Notes under the pieces: generated by a model
Told to the model about the DNA's origin: nothing
Database searches by the model: none
The model's input: only the letters and a program-made list of their open reading frames with translations
Shown: in pieces, positions 1 through 6,518 of the stretch
Layout of the letters: each line of letters begins with the position of its first letter
Position numbering within the stretch: position 1 is the first letter of the stretch
Assembly: GCA_003445095.1 (NCBI GenBank)
Contig: DLVS01000215.1
Span: 1 to 6,989, forward strand
DNA from: Verrucomicrobiales bacterium
Lineage (GTDB): Bacteria > Verrucomicrobiota > Verrucomicrobiia > Limisphaerales > UBA9464
Length of the DNA stretch: 6,989 nt
Direction: 5' to 3'
Position numbers and translations under genes: made by a program

Positions 1-417
1 TTCCTGGGCGTCCCCGCGATCCGCGCCCCGAAAATGCTCGAAGAAAGTGGCCTGACCGAGAACGGATACGTGCCAGTCTCGCCGAAGACTCTCGAAACAC
101 GCTATCCCGACGTTTATGCCGTTGGTGACTGCGCGAAACAAGGGACACCGAAAGCCGGCGTCTTCGCTGAGGGTGCTGCGCGCGCGGTCGCCACCTCCTT
201 AATTGCCCGCCTGCGGAACGAGCCGATTCCCGTGACGCACAAAGGGACCGGCTCGTGCTACATTGAGTTTGGCGCCGGGCGAATCGGGCGCGTGGACGTG
301 GATTTCTTTTCCGATCCCGATGGCCCGACAGGTACTTATTACGAGCCGTCGGTTGCCCTGCGAATCGACAAGGAGCATTTCGGCTCCAGCCGTCGAGCTC
401 GTTGGTTCGGGTTGTAG
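1..417 (+). CDS. FAD-dependent NAD(P)/disulfide oxidoreductase, sulfide:quinone reductase-like, C-terminal part
   Basis: The reading frame is already open at base 1 (FLGVPAIRAPKMLEESGL), so the ATG at 34 is internal and the gene begins outside the window; 138 codons are visible before the TAG. The YAVGDCA segment is the second FAD-binding motif (T/Y-x-x-x-GD) of the pyridine nucleotide-disulfide oxidoreductase fold. The following TPKAGVFAEGAARAVA stretch is typical of the sulfide:quinone reductase and type II NADH dehydrogenase branch, where it packs on the flavin and forms part of the quinone side. The C-terminal segment GSCYIEFG, then VDVDFF and the ending SSRRARWFG, is a tail I associate with SQR-like proteins of unproven substrate. 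The N-terminal Rossmann fold and the catalytic cysteines cannot be seen. The gene converges on argA with only 36 bp between stop codons. Family is fairly sure; whether it oxidises sulfide is not. Confidence 0.85.
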   Translation, partial: FLGVPAIRAPKMLEESGLTENGYVPVSPKTLETRYPDVYAVGDCAKQGTPKAGVFAEGAARAVATSLIARLRNEPIPVTHKGTGSCYIEFGAGRIGRVDVDFFSDPDGPTGTYYEPSVALRIDKEHFGSSRRARWFGL

Positions 418-453
418 CGATGAGAGCAGCCAACCCCAATCGCTCTACCCTGA

Positions 454-1740
454 CTACGAAGCGCTGAGTCGTTTCACCAGCACCTTCGAGCGGCGACCGC
501 TGGCGTCGTAGCGTTCGCGGCGAGCGGATGGCAGGTCGTTCACGGTGCCTTCCGCAAACCCGGCCTTACTCTGAAACCAAGTGAACGCTTGCGTCGATAG
601 CGTCACGAGCGTCGCGACTTCGAGTTCGCGCGCCTTATTCTCCACGAACTGCACCAGCTTCCCGCCAATACCTTGATTCTCGTGGGCGGGACTGACGTAA
701 AGGAACGCCAGCTCGCCGGTGTTCTCCTCGGGATATACGTGGAGCGCGACACAGCCCACCAGGTTGCGATCAATCTCGAACAAATAATAGTCACCGATCT
801 TCCGCTCCAACTCGCCGCGGGTCCGCTTCACCAGTTCTTGCGACTCCACCGAGTTCTTCGTCAACTGAAGCAAGCTCCGGATGTCTTTCTTCAACGCGCG
901 GCGAATCTGCTGATATTCGTTGGCGTAAATCAGCGTGCCGATGCCCTCGTTGGAGAAGACTTCCGCGAGCAAACCTTCATCGACGGTACCGTTCACGATG
1001 TGAACGCGCGGAACTCCGGCCTCACAGGCCATAACGGCGAAACGCGCTTTCGACAACAGGTCTGACGGTAGTTCATCCGGAGATTGCTCGACCAGTTGGC
1101 GCAAATCTGCCACCGGGACCTGCCGCAACAGCCGGCCCTGTTTCGTCAACCCTTCGGTCGGTGTGAGAAAGATGAGTTTGGTCGCTTTGAGCTGATCGGC
1201 GAGCGCGCAGGCAATCGCATCGGAGTTGACGCGGAATGTTCTCCCGTCGCCGTCGAACCCCAGGGGTGGCAACACGGGCATGACCCCTTGAGCGAGCAAC
1301 CCTTGCAAAAACTCAACGTCCACCCGTTCCACCTTGCCGGTGAGCTGATGATCCACGCCGCCGATAATGCCCACGGGATGGGCGGTAATGGCGTTGGTAC
1401 ATACTGCGCGAAGATCATGCGTGGCGAGCCCCTCAAGAATCTCGTGCGTCAGCCGATTGGCCGCTGTGAGTGCCAGATTCAAGGTCGCTTCGTCGGTTAT
1501 TCCCGTGCCGTCGAGATTGCTCGGGGAAACGCCGCGCTCAGCGCCCACGGCCTGGATTTGTGAGGCCGCGCCGTGAACCAGGACAATTCGAATGCTCAAA
1601 GAGCGGAGCACCGCGAGGTCGAGGAGCAGGTTGGGAAAATTGTCGTCGGTGACAATGGCTCCATCGAGCGCCACCACGAACACCTTTTCCCGGAAGCGAG
1701 GAATGTAGCGGAGAATGCCGCGCAGATCAGTCGGTTTCAC
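454..1740 (-). CDS. argA: Amino-acid N-acetyltransferase (N-acetylglutamate synthase), AAK kinase fold fused to GNAT
   Basis: This 428-residue protein, close to the 443 residues of E. coli ArgA, should transfer acetyl from acetyl-CoA to glutamate, the first step of arginine synthesis in the cytoplasm. Residues about 15-265 form an amino-acid-kinase fold: FVVALDGAIV, the glycine loop LVHGAASQI near 53-62, VNSDAIACALADQLKA near 171-186 and LIFLTPTEGL. In ArgA this domain carries the arginine feedback site. Residues about 276-425 are a GNAT domain: EQQ-type IRRALKKDI start (here YQQIRRA), GELAFLYVSPAHENQGIGGKL as the acyl-CoA loop, WFQSKAGF, and a C-terminal RRSKVLVKRL that closely follows the E. 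coli ending. The start is GTG (1740-1738); an in-frame TGA lies 17 codons upstream with no other start between, so this start is nearly forced. No clear Shine-Dalgarno is visible. It follows the oxidoreductase by 112 bp and may be the last gene of the minus-strand cluster. No arginine-repressor box was recognised. Confidence 0.95.
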   Translation of the reverse strand: MKPTDLRGILRYIPRFREKVFVVALDGAIVTDDNFPNLLLDLAVLRSLSIRIVLVHGAASQIQAVGAERGVSPSNLDGTGITDEATLNLALTAANRLTHEILEGLATHDLRAVCTNAITAHPVGIIGGVDHQLTGKVERVDVEFLQGLLAQGVMPVLPPLGFDGDGRTFRVNSDAIACALADQLKATKLIFLTPTEGLTKQGRLLRQVPVADLRQLVEQSPDELPSDLLSKARFAVMACEAGVPRVHIVNGTVDEGLLAEVFSNEGIGTLIYANEYQQIRRALKKDIRSLLQLTKNSVESQELVKRTRGELERKIGDYYLFEIDRNLVGCVALHVYPEENTGELAFLYVSPAHENQGIGGKLVQFVENKARELEVATLVTLSTQAFTWFQSKAGFAEGTVNDLPSARRERYDASGRRSKVLVKRLSAS

Positions 1741-1852
1741 AGCGAACGAGCCGTCGAGCGCGAATTGGCGGTCAGCCTTGCTTCGGTTTCAACTAAATTG
1801 AGTTCCCGGTAGTATTTCGACCTGATCCTGGACACTGATTTTGAACCACTCT

Positions 1853-3337
1853 TCAACGCTGACCTTCGCTGATGAGAGGAGATTGAGGCGCCAATGCGTC
1901 GGTACATATCGATCCGGTCATTTTGTCCGAGGTCATTCGGACGACAGGGGTTTCAACTTTGGAAACGGCCACCAGTTCCTCCGCGGGATACGTCCAAATC
2001 TCTGCGAGTGTCGGGTGATAGTGTGGCAAGGCAGCCAAGGCGGCGACCGACATGCGCTGCGCGAGCGCTACCATGAGTTCGTGGATCAACTCTCCGGCTT
2101 GAGGACCAACACAGGCGGCGCCGAGAATTTCGCCGGTGCCAGGAGCCGCCAGGATCTTCACGAATCCGTTTTGGGCACCGAGAATCATCGACTTACCGTG
2201 ATCATTGAACGGATAGCTCGCGCGGACGAACGCGGTCCCGGCTTGCTTCGCTGTGATTTCGGTCAAGCCCACCGTCGCCACCGCGGGATCAGTGAAAACG
2301 ACGCTGAGCAAGAGTCGGTCATCCATGGCCGCCGCCTGCCCGAGAATGTTGCGGGCCGCGACCTCTCCTTGCTGAATGGCCAAGTGCACAATTTCGTAAG
2401 GTCCACAGCAGTCCCCGGCGGCGTAGATATGAGGCGCGGATGTTTGCTGGCGCGCATTGGCCTGGATAAGTCCGCCCGCGTTCTGGGCGACGCCCGCAGC
2501 AGCGAGATTCAATCCGGCGAGGAACGGCTGCCGCCCAAGAGCCAGGAAAATCTCATCGGCGGTAATGTTCCGCTCCTGGCCTTGGTATTGAATGCGGACA
2601 CTCTTTTGGTTCGCTTCCAAAGCGCAGCCTAAAATCTGAGTCTCCGTAAAGATCTCAATCCCTTCCGAACGTAGCGCCGCTTCCAGTTCCCGGGCCACAT
2701 CAACATCGGCCTGACTCAGCACGTGCGCGCTTCGTTGAACGACCGTGACCCGAGCGCCCAGCCGAGCGAAAAACTGCGCGAACTCAAGGCCCACGGAACC
2801 GCCTCCCAAGACGATTAACGACTCCGGCAGTTGAGTGAGGCGCAACGCCGTATCGCTCCACAGGTATCCCGTCTCCGCGAGACCAGGAATCGGCGGCACG
2901 GCGATTTCGGAACCGGTGGCGATTACGACCTGTGCGGCCGTGATCCCACCCCCGGTGCTGAACTCGATGGTATGAGGATCGGTGAAGCGAGCCTGTGCGC
3001 GGATCAAATCCCAATTACCGGATTCCAGTTGTTGTCGCCGATCGCTCGCAAACGCGGCAATGAGTTCATCTTTACGAGCGAACAATCGGGCTAAATCTAG
3101 TTTCACGTCACTCGCCGCGATGCCCCAGCTCGCGGCGTAACGGATGCTTTGCCGCAATTCCGCTGCGTGAAGCAACGCCTTGGTGGGCATGCATCCCCGA
3201 AGAATGCACAGGCCGCCGAGTTCTGAACTGCCATCAATGACCGCCAGGCGAGCGCCACCCGCAGCCAAGACCCGAGCCGCAGCGAAGCCGGCGCTTCCAC
3301 CCCCAACTACTGCGACATCATATTCGTAGGAACCCAC
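1853..3337 (-). CDS. MerA/dihydrolipoamide dehydrogenase-like class I pyridine nucleotide-disulfide oxidoreductase
   Basis: With the GTG start at 3337 the protein has 494 residues, in the normal 450-500 range. Order of motifs: FAD Rossmann VVGGGSAG (10-17); redox-active pair in GGLCILRGCMPTK, Cys44 and Cys49; NAD(P) Rossmann VLGGGSVGLEF (177-186); second FAD motif YAAGD (305-309); dimer-interface HYHPTLAE with catalytic His441 and Glu446. The end of the second strand of the NAD(P) domain reads VVQRS; an Arg there is seen in glutathione and mercuric reductases and favours NADPH, whereas lipoamide dehydrogenase has Glu. There is no heavy-metal N-terminal domain and no vicinal Cys pair at the C-terminus (only Cys478), so true mercuric reduction is unlikely. 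The frame stays open for 69 more codons upstream, overlapping sppA, but that stretch has no family similarity; GTG 3337 directly precedes the conserved GSYEYDVAVVGGG, and GGGAG lies 9 nt before it. The natural disulfide substrate is unknown. Confidence 0.9.
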   Translation of the reverse strand: MGSYEYDVAVVGGGSAGFAAARVLAAGGARLAVIDGSSELGGLCILRGCMPTKALLHAAELRQSIRYAASWGIAASDVKLDLARLFARKDELIAAFASDRRQQLESGNWDLIRAQARFTDPHTIEFSTGGGITAAQVVIATGSEIAVPPIPGLAETGYLWSDTALRLTQLPESLIVLGGGSVGLEFAQFFARLGARVTVVQRSAHVLSQADVDVARELEAALRSEGIEIFTETQILGCALEANQKSVRIQYQGQERNITADEIFLALGRQPFLAGLNLAAAGVAQNAGGLIQANARQQTSAPHIYAAGDCCGPYEIVHLAIQQGEVAARNILGQAAAMDDRLLLSVVFTDPAVATVGLTEITAKQAGTAFVRASYPFNDHGKSMILGAQNGFVKILAAPGTGEILGAACVGPQAGELIHELMVALAQRMSVAALAALPHYHPTLAEIWTYPAEELVAVSKVETPVVRMTSDKMTGSICTDALAPQSPLISEGQR

Positions 3338-3349
3338 GCGGACAGTCTC

Positions 3350-3378
3350 CCGGGCATTGGCGTGGCTGCCAATCCCGG
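3350..3378 (-). promoter_or_regulatory. Strong hairpin directly upstream of the oxidoreductase start codon
   Basis: The arms at 3350-3361 and 3368-3378 pair over 11 bp (CCGGG plus ATTGGC against GCCAATCCCGG) with one bulged C at 3355 and a 6-nt loop. On the minus strand the structure ends 12 nt before the GTG at 3337 and its foot includes the first bases of the only SD-like run (GGGAG). It could mask the ribosome binding site or protect a processed mRNA end between sppA and this gene. There is no U-run after it, so a simple intrinsic terminator is unlikely. The pairing is seen; the function is inferred. Confidence 0.4.
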
Positions 3379-3464
3379 AGGAGCACAATGTGGACCGTGG
3401 CGGTGGCGAAAAGCTGCCGCAGCCGGTGCAGGAACCTAGGCGGTCGGCGCTATTCCCGGCGTCT

Positions 3465-4619
3465 CTAGCGTAGATGAAGCGGGGAAATGAAATACATTCG
3501 ACCTTGAGGCAATCCCGACCCCGGGAGAAATCCAGGAAGTTCAATCAGCACTTTTCCAGACGGAGCCTGTCCAAATAACCCAATCAAATCCGCGACTGAT
3601 TTGGGTGCTTGGTAGGTGATAAGATTCGCGGACTTGAGCCCGGAGAATTCCATCGCTTTTTTCACCGCTTGATTGAAGTCGCCCAACTCGTCCACCAAAC
3701 CCGCCTTCAACGCCTGATTACCAGAGAGGATTCGGCCGTCGGCAATTTCCTCCCAATCCGCCGCCAATTTCTGCCCGCTACTCTTGTTTCCCTTATTCTG
3801 TTCCGCGGCCCAACCCCGCCCCTCCCGAATCACCTGCTTGAAGCGGTCAAAGCTTTCTTTTACGAGGTCCTTCAGAATGGTTTTTTCCTCGGGCAAGACA
3901 TCCTCGGGCCGCTGCTCACCGCTAAACATGTCCTTCAGTTTGCCGCTCTTCACGATGTCCGGCAGGACGCCGACCTTGTCCATCAACCCGCGATAATTAT
4001 ATCCGTGAAAAATCACACCGATGCTACCGGTCAATGTCAGCGGATGCGCCACAATCCATCGGCACGGAGCGCTCACGTAATACCCGCCGGACGCCGCCAA
4101 GGACCCCATACTCGCAATGACGGGCTTGCCATTGGTCGTCTGGAAGGTGCGGATGGCGCGATAAATCTCATCGCTCGCCAACACTTCGCCACCCGGAGAG
4201 TCTACCCGCAACACGACCGCTTTGACGTGCTCGTCTTCGGCCGCCCGATCGAGTTGGTCCCGGAAACCCTCCACCATGTTGCCGCGAAATCCGAGCGAAC
4301 CACCGCTGATCACACCCGAAATGTTTACCACGGCGACTTTTTCTTCGGCGTCGTTGTCCTCGAGCACGACTTCATAGAGATGACTACGGCCGGCCCGCGT
4401 GTGAGAAAATCCTCCGCTAGAACCGAGCGAGCCTAAGGAGAAAAAAAACGTCAAGACCAAGCCAACTCCGAGTCCTCCTAACAGGACCAACCCCAGGATC
4501 AACAGGCCGGAAATAGCTCGGCGAGATTGGGCCGCGATCGGGCGTGAAATCGGTGAGAGCTGTGGCGGATCAGGAAACGGAGGCGGCACTGAGACTTGGG
4601 GCGGCAACGGATCAGACAT
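3465..4619 (-). CDS. sppA: Signal peptide peptidase SppA, short (single-domain) form, peptidase family S49
   Basis: A 384-residue membrane-bound serine protease that degrades signal peptides left in the membrane and other membrane-associated peptides. The first 35 residues are cytoplasmic and Pro-rich, followed by one hydrophobic segment at about 36-62 (AISGLLILGLVLLGGLGVGL and on), giving an N-in anchor with the protease domain outside. The domain begins near 94 with VAVVNISGVI and shows LRVDSPGGEVLASDEIY (137-153), the nucleophile Ser177 in SLAASGGYY, TGSIGVI (198-203) and the general-base Lys229 in SGKLKDM. The Ser-Lys spacing of 52 equals that of B. subtilis SppA (Ser147/Lys199), and the length fits the short form rather than the 618-residue tandem E. 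coli form. The region 268-288 (GWAAEQNKGNKSSGQK and flanks) looks like a polar insertion before IADGRILSG. The ATG at 4619 lies 42 bp after the aldolase stop; no clear SD is visible. Confidence 0.95.
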   Translation of the reverse strand: MSDPLPPQVSVPPPFPDPPQLSPISRPIAAQSRRAISGLLILGLVLLGGLGVGLVLTFFFSLGSLGSSGGFSHTRAGRSHLYEVVLEDNDAEEKVAVVNISGVISGGSLGFRGNMVEGFRDQLDRAAEDEHVKAVVLRVDSPGGEVLASDEIYRAIRTFQTTNGKPVIASMGSLAASGGYYVSAPCRWIVAHPLTLTGSIGVIFHGYNYRGLMDKVGVLPDIVKSGKLKDMFSGEQRPEDVLPEEKTILKDLVKESFDRFKQVIREGRGWAAEQNKGNKSSGQKLAADWEEIADGRILSGNQALKAGLVDELGDFNQAVKKAMEFSGLKSANLITYQAPKSVADLIGLFGQAPSGKVLIELPGFLPGSGLPQGRMYFISPLHLR

Positions 4620-4661
4620 GTTGGTGGAAAGCTAGGAAGCCCAGATCGAGACGCAAGCCGA

Positions 4662-5315
4662 TCACGCGCTGCGCCAGGCGCTGACTACGGCGGCCGCCGC
4701 CTCAGTGAGGGCTGGCCAATTGCTCTGTGCCAGCCACTCCGGCCGAATCAATCCACTGCCCACTCCGATGGCCGCACACCCGGCGCGACGAAATTCGGCA
4801 GCATTCCGCGCATCTACCCCGCCAGTGGGGACGAGTCGCAAGTGGGGCAGAGGCGCCCGTAGCGCGCGGATGAACGAAAGGCCAAGCGAATCCGCTGGGA
4901 ATAGCTTCACAAAGTCTGCACCGGCCTCATGCACCCGTTGAGCCTCAGTAGGGGTGAAAGCGCCCAGCATTACGGGAACTCCGGCGCCATGCGCCACTTC
5001 GATCAGGCTAAAATCACTGATGGGGCTGACCAAGAATTGAGCACCCGCCCCCACGGCTTCTTCAGCCTTGGCCGCGTTGAGCAGGGTTCCGGCGCCGACA
5101 CAGGCCCGACTCCCGTAACGTTCGCGAGCCGCCCGAATTGCCGCCGCAAAATCAGGGGTAGATGTCGTCACCTCCAAGGCGATGACGCCACCCGCTAAGA
5201 GCGCCTCAGCCAATGGCTGCACAATCTCCGCCGACGGCGCGCGAATGACGGCGATCACACCGGCCCCGGTGATTTGCTGAACTAAACGTGCGCGTTGGAA
5301 ACTTGGAGTTGGCAT
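4662..5315 (-). CDS. eda: KDPG/KHG-type aldolase (2-dehydro-3-deoxy-phosphogluconate / 4-hydroxy-2-oxoglutarate aldolase)
   Basis: A 217-residue class I aldolase of the Eda family (E. coli Eda has 213). It should cleave a 2-keto-3-deoxy sugar acid phosphate to pyruvate and glyceraldehyde 3-phosphate through a Schiff base in the cytoplasm. Seen: GVIAVIRAP (19-27), catalytic Glu48 in ALEVT, GAGTLLN (74-80), VSPISDF, PVMLGAFTPTE (114-124), Schiff-base Lys137 in FVKLFPA, and the phosphate-site glycines in PTGGVD (163-168) and GVGSGLI (184-190). The Arg that follows the catalytic Glu by four positions in E. coli (EVTLRT) is Ser52 here (EVTTST), so the exact substrate is uncertain; no dehydratase (Edd) gene is nearby. 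The frame is open 81 codons further upstream, but that extension runs antisense to the DUF1080 lipoprotein start and has no family similarity; ATG 5315 gives the normal N-terminus, with a weak AGG 7 nt before it. It is the first gene of the minus-strand cluster. Confidence 0.9.
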   Translation of the reverse strand: MPTPSFQRARLVQQITGAGVIAVIRAPSAEIVQPLAEALLAGGVIALEVTTSTPDFAAAIRAARERYGSRACVGAGTLLNAAKAEEAVGAGAQFLVSPISDFSLIEVAHGAGVPVMLGAFTPTEAQRVHEAGADFVKLFPADSLGLSFIRALRAPLPHLRLVPTGGVDARNAAEFRRAGCAAIGVGSGLIRPEWLAQSNWPALTEAAAAVVSAWRSA

Positions 5316-5457
5316 CGTTCGACCTGCAACGAATACCGCGCGCACTACCTGGTACGCGAGCCCTTGATGGACGTTCGACGCCGAAAGAGCCGAGCCTTTC
5401 TTCGTGTTGGTCTTGCCTTGCCCGGCCGGTTCCTGGTGCGTATCAAGCCGCGGTCCA
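5316..5457. promoter_or_regulatory. Divergent intergenic region, presumed to hold promoters of both neighbours
   Basis: These 142 bp separate the start codons of the leftward aldolase and the rightward DUF1080 lipoprotein, so promoters for both are expected here. I found no convincing sigma-70 pair; the best on the plus strand is TTGCCC (5418) and TATCAA (5441) with 17 bp between, matching four of six bases each and leaving a very short leader. An 8-bp direct repeat CGTTCGAC occurs at 5316-5323 and 5372-5379 and might be a regulator site, but it may be chance. Confidence 0.35.
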
Positions 5458-6183
5458 ATGAAACCATCATATCCGTTGTTGCTTACTTCCGCGTTGTTGG
5501 CGGGCTGTGCGTCACACCAGCCCAACGAAGGGACGTTCGTGAAGACGCACGCTTCCACCGATTACGTTAACCAGAATTTGCCCCACGCGCCCGGCGCCGA
5601 TCTGGGCAAACTCGACGCAGAAGGTTTCACCATCATTTTCGATGGCACTTGGACGGGCTGGCGCGTGAACGAGAATGCCGGCTCGTGGAGTATTCGCGAT
5701 GGAGCATTCCGGGCCCAGGGTGATCGCAGTCACAATTTCTATATCGGCTCGTTGCAACCGCTCAAAAACTTCGAGCTCAAGTTGGAGATTATGACGGAAC
5801 CCGGATCCAATGGTGGAGTGTATATCCACACGAAGTTCCAAGATAGTGGCTGGCCGTGGGGCGGTTACGAAACGCAGGTCAACCAAACCCAAGGCGACTG
5901 GCGGAAGTCGGGGAGCATTTACTCCGTCAAGGACGTCAAGGAAGATGAAATCAAGACGATCGTGAAAGATAATGAGTGGTACACGCAGCACGTCATCGTG
6001 AAGGACGGAACCATCAAGATCTTCCTCAACGGCAAGTTGGTGAATGAGTTTGTGGAGGAGCCGGGCCGTCAACCGGGCAAAGATTTCGAGCGTAAGCTGA
6101 GCTCAGGCACGATCGCCCTCCAAGCCCACGACCCCAAGAGCGTGGTGTTCTACAAGAATATTCGCGTGAAGCCACTGGACTGA
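5458..6183 (+). CDS. DUF1080 (3-keto-disaccharide hydrolase family) lipoprotein
   Basis: A 241-residue exported lipoprotein. MKPSYPLLLTSALLAGC is a short signal peptide ending in the lipobox LAGC, so Cys17 would be lipidated after signal peptidase II cleavage. The mature part carries a PF06439-type beta-sandwich of the concanavalin/LamG kind: GFTIIFDGTWTGWRV (56-70), WSIRDGAFRAQG (77-88), FELKLEIMTEPGSNGGVYIH (105-124), YETQV (137-141), WYTQHVIVKDGTIKIFLNGK (174-193), GTIALQAHD (217-225) and VVFYKNIRV at the end. Members are common in Planctomycetes, Verrucomicrobia and Bacteroidetes. Some cleave 3-keto-glycosides; most are untested, and a carbohydrate-binding role is possible. The ATG at 5458 is preferred over the GTG/ATG-like starts upstream because it places the signal peptide exactly at the N-terminus. 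No clear SD is visible. It is divergent from the aldolase, which suits a sugar-breakdown setting. The domain is sure, the substrate is not. Confidence 0.9.
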   Translation: MKPSYPLLLTSALLAGCASHQPNEGTFVKTHASTDYVNQNLPHAPGADLGKLDAEGFTIIFDGTWTGWRVNENAGSWSIRDGAFRAQGDRSHNFYIGSLQPLKNFELKLEIMTEPGSNGGVYIHTKFQDSGWPWGGYETQVNQTQGDWRKSGSIYSVKDVKEDEIKTIVKDNEWYTQHVIVKDGTIKIFLNGKLVNEFVEEPGRQPGKDFERKLSSGTIALQAHDPKSVVFYKNIRVKPLD

Positions 6184-6206
6184 CGGGACTGACGCCGGCC
6201 CAGTTG

Positions 6207-6223
6207 GTGCCGCGGCTGCGGCC
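6207..6223 (+). terminator. Weak hairpin after the DUF1080 gene, doubtful terminator
   Basis: About 25 bp after the DUF1080 stop, GCCGC (6209-6213) and GCGGC (6218-6222) form a 5-bp all-GC stem with a GGCT loop; a further G-C pair is possible past a bulged T. It is not followed by a T-run, so intrinsic termination is doubtful, and in such G+C-rich DNA the pairing may be chance. Confidence 0.2.
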
Positions 6224-6518
6224 TCGCGCGACCTATCCAGGTAAAGGTCGGCCTCAGAGAACGGGTTGGATTTGGGCAGCCTCCGCTCAGGCGAGATGAT
6301 TCTCCACTGCGCCAGGTGCTCTGTGTCGCCGGTCCGCTAGACCCAATCACCCGGTCCGTGGCCATTTTTTCTGGCCAACTGCGGCTGCCCATCAATCCAA
6401 CACCGAAGGCACGATGCGACCTGCTTAATCGTCAGCTCCATGCCGAAAGGCCGCACAGGCAGGATGCACCTACGATCGTCTACCCCGCCGAAGCCAGTGA
6501 ATGTGAGGCACTTTTGCA

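Noticed and set aside
414..448. Possible bidirectional terminator between the converging first gene and argA
   Set aside because: AGCGAT (416-421) can pair with ATCGCT (439-444), but the stem is only 6 bp with a 17-nt loop, overlaps the stop codon and has no T-run on either strand.
673..1563. Two plus-strand open frames of 130 and 159 codons
   Set aside because: Both are antisense to argA, whose protein matches E. coli ArgA from end to end.
1841..2632. 263-codon plus-strand open frame
   Set aside because: It is antisense to the oxidoreductase with its unmistakable motifs; the frame has the Arg/Gly/His-rich composition of a shadow in G+C-rich DNA.
3418..3430. C-T-G-C motif (SCTGCG) upstream of the oxidoreductase as an extra metal-binding site
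   Set aside because: It lies in the gap before the likely start, amid low-complexity residues, and is not in the GMTCxxC setting of a heavy-metal domain.
3609..4436. 275-codon plus-strand open frame
   Set aside because: It is antisense to the catalytic part of SppA and resembles no family.
5404..5457. Earlier start for the DUF1080 lipoprotein
   Set aside because: An 18-residue extension would bury the signal peptide; the ATG at 5458 puts the charged start and the lipobox in standard positions.
5316..5558. Long N-terminal extension of the aldolase frame (81 codons)
   Set aside because: It has no Eda-family similarity, runs antisense to the signal peptide of the DUF1080 lipoprotein, and the ATG at 5315 gives the normal family length.
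5512..6072. 186-codon minus-strand open frame
   Set aside because: It is antisense to the DUF1080 domain, and the plus-strand protein is clearly the real one.
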